This document shows positions 21,909-33,319 of a DNA stretch of 64,000 bases, in pieces. The notes under the pieces are model-generated. The model worked only from the letters and a program-made list of their open reading frames with translations, was not told the origin of the DNA and ran no database searches. Position 1 is the stretch's first letter. Each line of letters begins with the position of its first letter. Made by a program: the position numbers and the translations under genes. Source of the DNA: Crambe crambe (Eukaryota > Porifera > Demospongiae > Poecilosclerida > Crambeidae); NCBI GenBank assembly GCA_963924555.1, contig OZ004584.1:8315753-8379752 (forward strand), written 5' to 3'.

Positions 21909-22520
21909 TTTGCCGACCCTTTACCTTCCTAACATGCACTGCCACTCTCTGCCACTCTCCGCCTGTCGCCGACTGTCGCCGACTGTCGCCCCTGTCGCCG
22001 CCTGTCGCCGACAGTCGCCGACAGTCGCCGACAGTCGCTGACCTGTCTCCGCCTGTCGCCGACTGTCGCCGACTGTCGCCCCTGTCGCCGCCTGTCGCCG
22101 ACAGTCGCCGACAGTCGCCGACAGTCGCTGACCTGTCGCCGACAGTCGCCGACAGTTGCCGACAGTCGCCGACAGTTGCTGACCTGTCGCCGCCTGTCGC
22201 CGACAGTCGCCGACAGTCGCCGACAGTCGCTAACCTGTCGCCGCCTGTCGCCGACTGTCGCTGACCTGTTGCCGCCTGTCGCCGACAGTCGCCGACAGTC
22301 GCCGCCTACCATTCTCTGCCTGTCGCCGCCTGTCGCCGCCACTGTCGCCGCCTGTCGCCGACTGTCGCCGACTGTCGCCGCCTGTCGCCGACTGTCGCCG
22401 CCTGTCGCCGACTGTCGCCGCCTGTCGCAGCCTGTCGCCGACTGTCGCCGACTGTCGCCGCTTGGCGCCGCCACTCACCGACTCTCAACTTGAAAAAAAG
22501 TGCCCTTCTCGGCTTCCATA
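21909..22520 (-). repeat. Right terminal inverted repeat with 10-bp minisatellite
   Basis: Reverse complement of the left TIR: inner end ...TTTGCCGACCCTTTACC, about 52 ten-base units (CGCCGACAGT and variants), then the unique terminus ending GGCTTCCATA at 22520. It is about half the length of the left TIR, the difference being repeat number. AACTTC follows at once. Confidence 0.9.
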
Positions 22521-22526
22521 AACTTC
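22521..22526. repeat. Target-site duplication, right copy (AACTTC)
   Basis: AACTTC directly follows the terminal CCATA. With the copy at 10813-10818 it brackets the element. Confidence 0.85.
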
Positions 22527-25500
22527 ATCTTCTTCACTCATATAAAATATCATGTTGTAACTTAATATATACAAAGTTACATGCATGCATGCATATAAAT
22601 TTATACCTTTGAGAGAATGTCTCTTCCGACCTAACTTCACAATACAGAAATGTCTGAGGGTGATTTCTCCTACATGATCACCAGGTTCGAATGCTCCCTT
22701 AGCCTCCTTTATTTCCTTGAAGGTATACACAGGACCGTCCTTCCGTTTTTCTGGAGTGGAGCTGGCAGAGAGAAAAACCATGTCATCACAGTCAGATGTA
22801 CTCTCTAAATGAACATAGTGATGGATCCGAAGTGTTATAGCTACATCTTTTTGAAAGTTCACTTTTCTGTTGCACTTGATGAGATAAGCAGGACTTGCTG
22901 ACACATAATCTTCTGGTAAAAGAAAAGGTCCTCTCAGGCATGGAAAAATCAGCAAAGTCAAGGATTCCTCAACAGAGTTATCAGGAATTGAAAGACAAAT
23001 GCCCATGCCTTCAACAACAGCTCTTACAGGTGTCACATCTTGGATGATTGGTTTCTGATGAAAAACTATTCCAGGAGATTTCGAACGACACTCTAAAAAT
23101 CAAAAAAGTGGGTAGTAAAAATACAACATTCATGCACTTCTATAATAGACTTTACCTATAAGTTCGTGTTCTTGAATGGAGTATTTCTCTAAAAATTCTC
23201 CTGCAGGCAAAGATGAGCACTTTAGTTCTTGGACATAAAATTTAACTACCTCCACTTGGCCCTCACTGGCAGCCCAGAAGATGGGTGTCTTATGATGAGA
23301 GTCTTCACAGAGAGGGTCACAACCCTTTTGAGTAAGGTAGGAGATGACCTCTAAATGTCCATTGAGAGAAGCAAGATGAAGAGGAGTGACTTGACCTGAT
23401 GTTCTTAGTGATGGATCAAAGGAGTGCTCATCGATGAGGTATTTCACTACTTCTAAATGACCCATCATGGCGGCACAATGCAAACATGTGTAGTCATATA
23501 TGAGCCTGGAGTATGGGTCATTGACTTTTCCATTGATAAGGAATTTTATATTTTCTAATTTTCCTTCATAAGCAGCATAGTGAATAGGAAGACACTTTAA
23601 GACATCATGGAGGGATTTTTGATCATGGTCTGAGTTAGCATTGGTGAGATATTTGACAAGTTTTATATCTCCATTTTGAGCAGCATTATGAAGAGGTGTT
23701 GCATTTGTAGCATCTTTGACATATGGATCACAGTGTAAATCTTCCACTAAAAAATTCACAATATTGTAGTGTCCACCACTCGCAGCAAAGTGAATTGGAG
23801 TACGACCTGTTCCATCTCCCTTGATAGCTGCTACTCGATTAATATCCCCCTCTTTCCCAAGAGTGAGGTACTGTACGATAGATAGATGTCCCTCCATTGC
23901 AGCTACATGGATAAGGTTTTGACCATTCTTGCCACAGATATCAGGGGGACAATTCAAATCCTTGATGAAAAAGCGAATAATGTCCAAGTTGTTGAATGCA
24001 GCTGCTAGATGGAGGGGAGTATGACCACGGATATTTTCATGATATGGATCACATCCTTTGTCCAAAGTGAGGTATTTTACAATAGACAGATGTCCGTTAG
24101 CTGCAGCTAGATGTAGTGCTGTCTGCTTGTATTTATCCACATCATGTGGACTGAATTTTTGTTCATCTAGTAAGTACTTGACTATGTCATAGTATCCATC
24201 AATTGCAGCTAAATGAAGTGCATTACGACCATTATTGTTGAGGACTTTATAGGCATTCCTTGATTTTGAGACAAGAAATTTGACAACATCTATGTGCTTA
24301 GCAGCATGAAGGGGAGTTGTACCACTCAAGGTCTTGCATGATACATCACAGTTTTTGTCCAGAGTGAGATATTCCACAACAGGTAAATGTCCATTAGCTG
24401 CAGCTAGATGTAATGGAGTCTGATTGTAATTATCCAAACTGCATGGACTACATCCTCGTTCATTGACCAAATACTTGATTATGTCGAGATGTCCCTCAAT
24501 TGCAGCTGCAGTGACTGCATCACGACCTTCCTTGTTCAATATTTTACACATTTTAAAATCCATGCTGAAATATTGGATAACCTTTAAGTGGCCGTGATGA
24601 GCTGCAAGATGGAAGGAAGTGTCACCGTTAATATTCCTTTCTATCGGATCACATTCTTTGTCTTGAGTGAGGTACTGCACAACAGGTAGATGTCCATTAG
24701 CAGCAGCTAGATGTAATGGAGTCTGTTCATATTTGTCCAAAAAACTTGGAATATATCCTTGTTCATCAACCAAGTACTTGATAATCTCAAGATGTCCATT
24801 CATTGCTGCTAAATGAATTGCATTGCGACCATTTTCATCACTTATTTCGAAAGTATTCTTTAGATTTGAAATGAAGAACTGAACAACCTCCTTGATCCCG
24901 AAAACAGCTGCAAGGCAAAGGGGAGTATTTCCATCGATATTTCTACACATTGGATCACACCCTTTGTCTAGAGTGAGGTACTGCACAATAGGTAAGTGTC
25001 CATTAGCAGCAGCCAAATGCAATGGAGTCTGTTCATATTTGTCCAAAAAACTTGGAATATATCTTTGTTCATCAACCAGGTACTTGATAATCTCAAGATG
25101 TCCATACATTGCTGCTAGATGAACTGCATTGCAGCCATCTTCATTATTTACTTCAAAAGTATTCTTTAAATTTGAAATGAAGAATTGAACCACCTCCTTG
25201 ATGCCGAAAGCAGCTGCAAGACAAAGGGGAGTATTTCCTTTGATATCTTTACACATTGGATCACATCCTTTGTCTAGAGCAAGGTACTGTACAACAGGTA
25301 GATGTCCATAAGCCGCAGCTAGATGCAATGGAGTTCCATAATTGCATTCATTCGATGCGAGTGGGCTAAATCCTTTTTCATCAACCAGATATTTGATAAT
25401 CCTGAGATGTCCTTTCATTGCTGCTCTATGAATAACATTCCAACCATTCTTGTCCACTACTTCAGGGGAACATTTCAGATGTGAGATAAAGAATTTAATG

Positions 25501-27933
25501 ATATATTTGTAGCCTTGATCAGCTGCGAGGTGGAGGGCAGTACTACCATCACTGCTCTTGCACATTGGATCACACTTCTTCTTAAGAGTGAGGTACATTA
25601 TGATAGGTAGCCATCCATGAACTGCTGCTGTATGCAGTGGAGAATACTTGTATTCATTCAGACAACATGGATTCCATCCTTGCTCATCGACTAAGTACTC
25701 AATAATCTTCAAATGTCCCTTGCTTGCTGCTAAGTGAATTAGTGCACTGCGACTATTTTCATCAATTAGCAATGGGTGTTTCTTTGAGTCAAGAAAAAAT
25801 TGAAGAATTTCTTTGTAGCCATAATCAACTACATGGAAGAGAAGTGTATAACCCAACTTGCTTTTGGATAATGGGTCACTTTTTTTTTCCAGAGTGAGGT
25901 ATTGTATAATGGCTAGATGTTCATTACAAGCTGCCATGTGTAACGGAGTCACTCCATCTGCATCCAATATAGATGGATCACATTCCAGCTCATCTACTAA
26001 GTACTTCAAAATAGGCAAATGACCATATCTTGCAGCATGATGTACAGCTGACTGACCGAATTCATCTGTAATACTATTGCAGTGTAACTCAGTTATAATG
26101 AATTTAGCAATATCTAATCGACCAGTCTTAATACCGACATGGAGAAGGATATCCTTACTATACAACTTGCTTGCCTTCTCTAAAGTGAGATACTTGAGGA
26201 CCGATAAGTGACCATATTCTGCAGCTAAATAAATAGGATAAAGATTTATCTCTGTCTCTTTAAATATCACGTCCAACAAATTATATTGCTCCATGTTGTC
26301 TACTAAAAGTTTTACCACTTCAATGTGACCATGGATACAAGCATACTGTAACGGAGTCATATCAAATTCATCTTGATAAACAGCTTCAATACCCAGATCA
26401 AGTAGATATTGTACTACGGATAGATGACCCTTAGCAGCAGCTAAATGAAGGGATGTCCAACCATTTACTCCTGGTCTTCGTGGATTACATTCTAGTTCTG
26501 TAGCAAAGTATTTTACCAGATGCAAATGACCATTCAAGGCAGCACAGTCCAGAGCAGTGTAACCGGACTCGTCTTTGTCCATTGGATTATAACCTCCTTG
26601 TTCTATCATATCTTTGACACCTTTCAGATCTCCTATACTTGCCATCTCATGTATGAGAGAGCCAATGCTAAATGGTGGCAACTGGACTGCTTTATCAAGC
26701 ATTTGCAAGAAAGGTTCCTTAAGATCCCTCACACGACTCTAAAGGAATAACAAATTAGTATCAATGAGAACCAAAGAGGTAGTTTCCTGTCCCATGCACA
26801 TACATTTATTTTTGTTCAGTATAATAATTAATTTTAATACCTTGATGTAATCACTTTGAGCACTAGAAGTAGATGTCATCCCAGCTGTGTTCGTATCAAC
26901 AGAATGAACATTAGCATGAGTCATTATGCCTGAATCAGAGTCCATCTCTTCAGCTCTGTTGTTGGTGCTCAATTTAACATCAGTGCAAGCATTGGTATAT
27001 ATAATTTTGCTTGATTCTATCCTCCCAGCTATGTTTGCTATTGTGGAATGGAGATCAGTACTCTCATTCATCAAGCCTGTCATAATTAAATCATTCTTAG
27101 TACTATTTTTTGTAGAGGCTACGACTAGGGCATGGACTATTAACTATATTCAGTTAGAGGCTTTCACAAAAAATTTTCCAAGCAGGGCAAGCACAAGCAA
27201 GTTTCACTGAAACTCAAAGTGCACTTTTTAGCATCACACCCTCAGACCCCTCCCCTTAGCACAAGGAAGTTTCACTGAAACTCAAGGCACACTTTAAATA
27301 GATATTAGCATCACACCCTCAGACCCCTCCCCCTAAGCATCATTTCTAACGTTGAGTATCAATAGTAGCCCTCCAAAAAAGTCAGAATTTCTGAAGTTAC
27401 CCTGTTAAAAGCCTTTCTCCACTTTATGTAGCTATAATTAAACACTTACTTCCATATGGCCCAGGATTTAATTCCACATCTCCTGCCACTAAGAGTAGTA
27501 GAAAAGATAACCAGCAAGAGAAATGTGCCTTGAAGATATTAAATAAGTTGAAGATCCAGTTTGTTGTCTCAATAGAAGTAGTTTTAAGCTTCAATATTTG
27601 ATCCAGAAAAGGGCATGTTACCATACCGGCACACTTTTGATAAGAAAGTGATATTTTAGAGTTATTACTGGGTTTCGCTGGTACCATTGGATGGAAAATA
27701 GTACTGCTTGGGCCACTCTCCCTCTTCCTTCTTCTCCTCCTTCCCCAGAAGGAGTGGATGGCATAGATGAGAAGCACAAAGCCAAAGACAGCCAGTCCTG
27801 ATTGAGGGAGGGACATAGTCCTCTCCATCTGTAGACTGGTGGTGAGGGGACGTCTCATCTCCCACTGAACCTGCTTCCACAAGTAGCGACCAACAAGTTT
27901 CCCATGCGAGACCAAACGAGATCTTCGTGACAT
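22521..27933 (-). pseudogene. Gene X, 5' part: TM leader with 2A, about 35 ankyrin repeats, ZU5
   Basis: Minus-strand exons: 27933-27450, 27076-26841, 26738-23156, 23092-22607, then the start of a UPA-region exon (22531-22521) cut by the transposon. Exon 1 encodes a basic N-terminus, a TM segment (SGLAVFGFVLLIYAIHSFW) followed by RRRRRKR, and a second hydrophobic stretch ending in GDVELNPGP at residues 151-159, a 2A motif. Exon 2 is a Ser/Thr-rich linker. The 1194-codon exon 3 is nearly all ankyrin repeats (TPLHLAAANGHL type). Exon 4 is a ZU5 domain (GMGICLSIPDNSVEESL to HFCIVKLGRK). Summing these with the 3' exons and removing the insert gives an uninterrupted frame of 1869 codons, so the insertion is the only obvious lesion. 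A truncated product without UPA/DD could still be made. Confidence 0.85.
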
Positions 27934-27959
27934 GATCGAGTCACAAACAAACATTCAAC

Positions 27960-28045
27960 TCCAACAGGATTACACCCACACGCCCAACTGCGCACGCTCA
28001 GAAATAGGCATGGGGCGGGGCCTCATAAAATGCGCATGCGCACCA
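27960..28045 (-). promoter_or_regulatory. Promoter region of gene X with NRF1-like sites
   Basis: A perfect TGCGCATGCGCA lies at 28031-28042, about 100 bp before the start codon, with a weaker relative (CTGCGCACGCTCAG) at about 27988. Gene Y has the matching pair at about 42057 and 42091. No TATA box is obvious. Confidence 0.5.
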
Positions 28046-28059
28046 GGGGTCTAGAATTC

Positions 28060-28160
28060 GTTTGCTTGACTGCCAGAGGTAGGGAAATTAGTAGTCAGCC
28101 AAACAACTTCATCATATGCTTCAAAGTCCCATGGATTGAACTTACCGTCAGCTAGATTAA
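28060..28160 (-). pseudogene. Fragment of the RPA3 last exon
   Basis: On the minus strand the sequence reads FEAYDEVV then LTTNF, matching the last exon of RPA3 (42138-42235), with deletions and no other RPA3 exon. It sits in the same place relative to gene X as the RPA3 end does to gene Y, so it was carried along in the X/Y duplication. Confidence 0.6.
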
Positions 28161-28382
28161 TCATGACTTAATTATGGTTGTTGACTAGCTCATGCACAGA
28201 GAATATTAAACATAGAAATTGCTTGTCATCTAAATGTAATGGGTCAGCTAGCTATCTGAAATGATGATACACTCTATTTCAGATTCACTGAATAGAAATA
28301 TTGAAAAGTGTATGTGTTTAGAGGAGAGTAATAGCCATAAGGTTTATCGCAACACCAAGCCACAATCAAAATATCTCAATAG

Positions 28383-28800
28383 TCATTCAGATTCTCCCTG
28401 TGTGTGTGTTATGGAGTCCACTTTAGCACCAGTTTCATCTCGAAGAAGAAGAGTACCTAACTCCATATAACGGACACAAATTTCTTCAGCAATATCGACA
28501 AGTGAACCATCACAATACATGTACATGTACCTACCTGCCTGTGGCCACAATATCAACCTCAGTATACTAGGTGGTACCATGGCACTGCCACACCTGCAAG
28601 GACATGGTTTTAAACCTGCTTGATAGCTACTGCATGTCTATTTATTTAATATGTAAATCAAAAAATTTTCACTTATGAGACAAGTTCTTTTCCAATTGCA
28701 TTCTCTGGTTTTATCTTCCAGGAGAAGCTTGAGCCAAATTCATTTCAGCCCACTGAGGATCATTGTTGGCAATTCGCAGAGCTGTTAATAATTAGCTATG
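28383..28800 (-). pseudogene. Two decayed Death-domain exon fragments
   Basis: The minus-strand ORF 28383-28580 holds DIAEEICVRYMELGTLLLRDETG, which aligns with the first two helices of the X/Y Death domain but is strongly diverged. A second, more broken piece lies at about 28690-28790 (matching the exon middle and its acceptor flank). Neither is a complete domain. They precede peptide copy 4 as the other remnants precede copies 3 and 5. Confidence 0.5.
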
Positions 28801-29132
28801 GTGGTGTCAAGTTTTGAACTGAAAAGAACACACACACACATATGCATCAACCCTTTACCCTATGAGCTACGTACATCTTTCCCCTATAGTGAGCTCTTCT
28901 GTGATCCCTCATGCATGGAGATGAAGTCTATAACAAGGAGCTGCATAGCATTACTGATCTAGTCCTTGCTGAACCTGACAGCTACAGCTATTCCTTTGGT
29001 ACATGTTTTGCTCTCATGATTATTTGAATAGTTATAGCTACCTAATGTAACTTTCAACATTCCCTTAAGTTAATATTGACTGTATACATCTTCCCAAACA
29101 TGCCACAATTATAATAATGTGCATGATGAGTA

Positions 29133-29169
29133 GGGGGTGGGGCTAAGGGTTGAAGCTGTCATATAAAAG
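29133..29169 (+). promoter_or_regulatory. Promoter of peptide copy 4: CACCC box plus TATA box
   Basis: GGGGGTGGGGC at 29133-29143 and CATATAAAAG at about 29160-29169. Same layout as the other copies. Confidence 0.65.
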
Positions 29170-29289
29170 TAACAACGGACAGAAGCTACAGGTACAGCAG
29201 CAGACACTCACAGACTGATCATCGTTAAACTTCAAATCGCACTTCATCCTTTTCCTGCAAGCTGAAACAGTCACTCAAGAAGAAAGAAA

Positions 29290-29872
29290 ATGATTGCCAT
29301 TAAGATTCTTGTCCTGGTATGCCTTGTAGCTGTGGCTTTCTCCCAGTGCAACAACCCTTCCCCGGCAGTTCAAAACTGTATTACTGAAGTACAAAGGGTA
29401 AGATGCAGCTAATTTGCTATAGCTATTATCATTATAGTTACAGTAGTTATGTACATGCAGAATACCACTTGCTTTTTGCTAGCTCTCTCTAAGTCAGGGA
29501 TGGTAGATAAAACTCTACAAATAAGTAACTCTCTTCTCTCATCTGCCCTTACTCTACAGGCTATCAATCAGGGTACAGGTCTAGCAACTCTTTGTGGTTC
29601 CTGTGCTTCAATTTTGAGGGGATTTTTAGGGTCCTGTGATCATGCACTTGCTGCTCGGATAGATGAATGTGAGTCTGTAGTTACACTACATGCAAATTAT
29701 ATATACTATAGCTAGTTGCTGTTGCTTTTACAGTGACTAGCAATTTTTTCTTCTTTCCTTTTTCCCCCTTTTCTTTGTTACAGTTTGTCCCAATAGTGGC
29801 AGTCCAAGCACCTACAGTTTCTCACTGGCTCTGGTGATGGCTGTTCCAGCTGCTATAGCAGCACTCTTCTAA
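29290..29872 (+). CDS. Small secreted cysteine-rich peptide, copy 4 (intact, 101 aa)
   Basis: Exons 29290-29397, 29560-29668 and 29784-29872 total 306 nt (101 codons plus stop), with the same phases as copy 3. The signal peptide MIAIKILVLVCLVAVAFSQ is followed by six cysteines at family positions (including LCGSCASIL). The middle segment differs from copies 3 and 5 (FLGSCDHALAARIDE instead of YSRSCGD...), one codon shorter, and resembles the remains of copy 2. The C-terminal hydrophobic tail (SLALVMAVPAAIAALF) is identical to copy 3. Probably secreted or GPI-anchored; function unknown. Confidence 0.75.
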
Positions 29873-30654
29873 CTTTTGTAGCCACACAGTAGCCATAGAG
29901 CTAGTTAGTTAGTATATTATAGTGTATAGGACTGCTGTGTTTTAGAGAAGATAATTTTGATGTCACATATTGTCATCATTATTAATGTTTTGTTTGGAGA
30001 AAGTGTCAGTAGCTATAGCTTCATCTCTCCTATCCATTATTTAATTTTGTCTGGGAGGGGGGAAAAGGCATGCATGCATGGCATGCACAGAGAATATAAC
30101 ATGGGAGTTGCATGCCCATCATCTGTAGCTAATGGACTAGCTATAGCTAGCTATCTGAAATGATGATGCATCTATTTCACTAACTTTCTTTATTGACTAG
30201 TTAGCGATATAGCTAGCTATACATGCATGTATAACCACAATAATAAAACTTGGCATTTAAAAAAAGTAGCTAGCTATGGTGTGAAATATTTTGTTACAGT
30301 TAGTACCCATCAATATTATGCTAAGAGATACCAGTTAATATGCAAAATGGTGATGGACTGTCTGCTCTGATGCATGCTGTTTAAATGGACAAACTGAAGT
30401 AGCCAAACTGCTAGCTACTATAGAAAGACATGCTCACTGACCTATGTTGTTGAGTCAATGCTAAGCATCTACATGTATGCTAGCTATACATGCATGCTGC
30501 AACATGCACATCATGTCATGCACGTCTAAATGGAATCAGCAAGTTGCCAGTGACCAAAATTCTACTTATTGCTAGCTAGCTATAGCTGAATGTTCAAATG
30601 ATAGCTTTTCTTTGAGAAATAAGCCTCGAACCTGTAGCTAGCTGTTTCTTCGTG
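29873..30654. other. Peptide-unit 3' flank
   Basis: Non-coding. It matches 3716-4480 nearly base for base in parts (CATCATTAT...GTTTTGTTTGGAGAAA, then ATGCATGC strings), showing that copies 2 and 4 come from a duplication that included several hundred bases downstream. Confidence 0.55.
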
Positions 30655-31372
30655 ACAGCAGGACACTGAGTCTTACAGCAGGACACTGAGTCTTATAGCA
30701 GGACACTGAGTCTTACAGCAGGACACTGAGTCTTACAGCAGGACACTGAGTCTTATAGCAGGACACTGAGTCTTACAGCAGGACACTGAGTCTTACAGCA
30801 GGACACTGAGTCTTATAGCAGCAGGCCCGTACACAGGGGGGGGGGGGGGTGCAGGGGGGTGTCTGTGCACCCCCTTTTCAATTTCATTTAAGTGATAATC
30901 ACTGCTAGTGTACACATAGCTATCCTACTTGCCTAAAATGCAGTTGTCACACTTGCTTGATGGTTGAATAGCTATTACTTTAGCTTTACATTTTGAGTCA
31001 TACATATCTTCATAGGTGTAGGAATGGGGGGCAGGGCATTGCCCACTTTGATGCACCTCTGGAAGCCAAATTTTCAAAATTTCCTGGGGGAGAACCCCCA
31101 GACTATGTATACTAGCATTAATAAACAACCTACACCACCCACAGCTACAGATGAAGCGATAATCCTTGATGTGAATTCCTATGGCTACTAATTTTTCCAC
31201 CCTTCCCCCCCCCCCCCCCCCCCTCCCCTTCACCAGCATTGTACCGAAAATCCATTTTTATCAAAAGTTTTGAACCCCCCTTTTTGAAAGTCTGCGTATA
31301 TATACGGGCCTGAGCAGGACATTGAGTCTTAATTACAGCAGGGGACACTGAGTCTTATAGCAGGACACTGGC
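30655..31372. repeat. 20-bp tandem repeat (AGCAGGACACTGAGTCTTAC) split by a MITE
   Basis: About eight 20-bp units occupy 30655-30820 and a few more occupy about 31313-31372; a 491-bp element sits between them. One or two units of the same repeat are present at about 35625-35655 and 8770-8800, so the array expanded only here. Confidence 0.8.
30822..31312. mobile_element. 491-bp MITE with CAGGCCCGTA ends
   Basis: The ends are CAGGCCCGTA and its exact inverse TACGGGCCTG, flanked by AGCAG on both sides (the flank is itself a repeat, so the duplication length is uncertain). Inside each end lies a homopolymer: about 13 G near 30836-30848 and about 20 C near 31206-31223. The end sequence resembles hAT-type miniature elements. 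No protein is encoded. Confidence 0.7.
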
Positions 31373-32121
31373 ACATATAGCTACATGTATATAAAATTGG
31401 GTTACAGTGGGTTAGCTACAGCTAAATAGGGCTCAATAATTGCTCAACTAGTGCATGATATTCAGCCCATAATTCTTGATCTCAATTTAATCTGCATAGC
31501 TAGCTATAATTATGTATACTTCTGAGCTCCAACTTGCACTCCCTTCCACTCTTATCATGATTGTATGGAACATATCTTCCAGCTAGTAGCTATACACATG
31601 TGTTGTTTTTTTCCTTCTTTATAACTTTAGTGTCAAAGTGGACACAAGGCGAACCAACTAGCCACTGGCTAATACTAAGGCTACCTATACTGCAATTCAA
31701 GCATTCAATTTACATTCCCCCAAAACTTGAGTGCAGCACCAAAACTTTCAGTTTTCTTGTGCTTCTGAATGCTGCAATTCAAGCATTCAATTTAATAGCT
31801 TAAAACATTCCCCAAAAAACTTGCATTCACTCAGTTTTTTATTGCTTCTGAATGTAGCTATTCAACAAAACTTGCACCAAATGCAAGTGATGGTTGCCAA
31901 TTTACTGTAATAGCTAATTGAAATTCCCAAAATGTGGTTAGATCGAGTCTATAGCATGACCTGGGCCTTCTCCTGTGCATTAGCTAGACCTAGCTATGCA
32001 TTTGACCACACACACACACAAAAAAAACTTTACGTCAGAAGATTCGGATAATAAGCTACACAAGGTAAGTCAATGTGAGCAGGCTAAAATACCCAGGCCA
32101 ATGAGTGCAATAATGCTATAT

Positions 32122-32438
32122 AAACAAGTGAGAGTAAAAACATTTCTTCTAAATGAAAGAGTGATGTAGGCTTGAGTACATGACTATAAAAAGTACGGAA
32201 ACAAGGTGCTGGCTATGTACTTCATAAGCTCTACAGAATTGACAAACCCTACAATTGACATAAACCCTACATTGCTGCTGCCATATTATCCTTTTGGCTT
32301 CACCTTGCAGCAATGTAGGGTTTATGTCAATTGTAGGGTTTGTCAATTCTGTAGAACTTATGAAGTACATAGCCAGCACCTTGTTTCCGTACTTTTTATA
32401 GTCATGCACTCAAGCCTACATCACTCTCACTTGTTTGC
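32122..32438. repeat. Long inverted repeat (hairpin) with arms of about 110 bp
   Basis: GATGTAGGCTTGAGT...ACATTGC on the left (32162-32275) is mirrored on the right (about 32311-32424), nearly perfectly, around a loop of some 35-40 bp. Outer parts (ACAAGTGAGAGT / ACTCTCACTTGT) also pair. A transcript would fold into a long hairpin. It is probably a foldback-type element; the paired ORFs here are mirror artefacts. Confidence 0.8.
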
Positions 32439-32639
32439 ATACTTTTTCAAGGGGCGTGGCTAAGGATGGCAAGAACGACCCTTTACCAAATAAGCTTACC
32501 ACGCCCACCGCAACTCAGCAAGACAGTTTTTTTCTCAGTGTATATTGCTAACTGTGTCTACGAAGCGTTCTAGCATTCTAACGTTGTCTACGTAGCGTCT
32601 ACGAAGTGTATAAACTAACTGTGCTGTCTACGAAGCGTT

Positions 32640-32960
32640 CAAGAATTTGAGTCGTCCACGAAGGCATTCGAACGGCAATTGACAGTTAGGACTTGAGCTG
32701 TAATTCAATTTGAACGATACCATTCCTTACCTGAGGTGTAGAGCTTCAAGATGGTACCAAGATCGTAGATATAGGATGAAGCAATCGGGAGTTATGGCTG
32801 TCAAGCGTCCACGAAGGCACTCGAACGGCAAATGACAGCTAAGACTTGAGCTTTACTTTAATTCGAACAAGACCATTCCTTAGATCAGGTGTAGAGCTTC
32901 AATATGGTACCAAGATCGTAGATATAGGATGAAGCAGTCGGGAGTTATGGCTGTCAAGAA
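32640..32960. repeat. Two-copy tandem duplication of about 155 bp
   Basis: The stretch from GTCCACGAAGGCA to GGAGTTATGGCTGTCAAG occurs twice in a row (about 32654-32806 and 32807-32960) with a few substitutions, preceded by short CTGTCTACGAAGCG repeats at 32550-32640. No coding content was recognised. Confidence 0.7.
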
Positions 32961-33319
32961 GAAGATTATTATTATTATTATTATCATTATCTTATTAATG
33001 AGCGTGGGCGTTTTGCGTGTCAAGCCTACATTGAGAGAGTGCTACCGCTGTGCTGATAGCTAGCCACACAAAAATGGTGAGGTTATTATGTATTTTTAGC
33101 TCTTTGATATTTACTTGTGATGTTCTCCAATAGTATCACAATGTAATTAGCTTATTATTCAGTTGACAGTAACTAGCTAAGTGACAAAAATCAGATCAAA
33201 CCAGCCAGTGACTGGAAGTGATAGCTACATAGCTTAAATAAACTAGAGCTAAGAGCTATAGCGCAATACGCTAGCTGGACAAAACACATTACTGAGCATG
33301 CTCATAAAATGTTCCAAAG

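Larger units (their letters stand above)
10819..22520. mobile_element. 11.7-kb IS3EU-like DNA transposon carrying integrase and IRAK-like kinase genes
   Basis: The ends are perfect inverted repeats starting TATGGAAGCCGAGAAGGGCA and are flanked by AACTTC duplications. The paralogous exon in gene Y gives the uninterrupted site. Contents in order: left TIR with minisatellite (10819-12085), a second internal element terminus (12094), integrase A (+), a truncated kinase (-), an intact kinase (+), integrase B (-) and the right TIR (21909-22520). From memory, IS3EU elements have 6-bp target duplications and 5'-TAY ends, and both agree here. The integrase resembles the animal-wide integrase core family with HIDGYDKL, SDYGTEN and RIEGWW motifs. 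The internal order is a mirror image, suggesting a composite of two related elements that share outer ends. Confidence 0.85.

Noticed and set aside
10819-22520. CRISPR-like array for the short repeats at the transposon ends
   Set aside because: Units are contiguous without unique spacers and the sequence is clearly animal nuclear DNA.
24892-25122. Plus-strand ORFs within the ankyrin exons (also 39356-39631, 40756-41166)
   Set aside because: They are antisense shadows of the minus-strand ankyrin exons of X and Y.
32149-32463. Two overlapping ORFs encoding nearly the same protein on opposite strands
   Set aside because: They come from the two arms of the long inverted repeat and have no recognisable domain.
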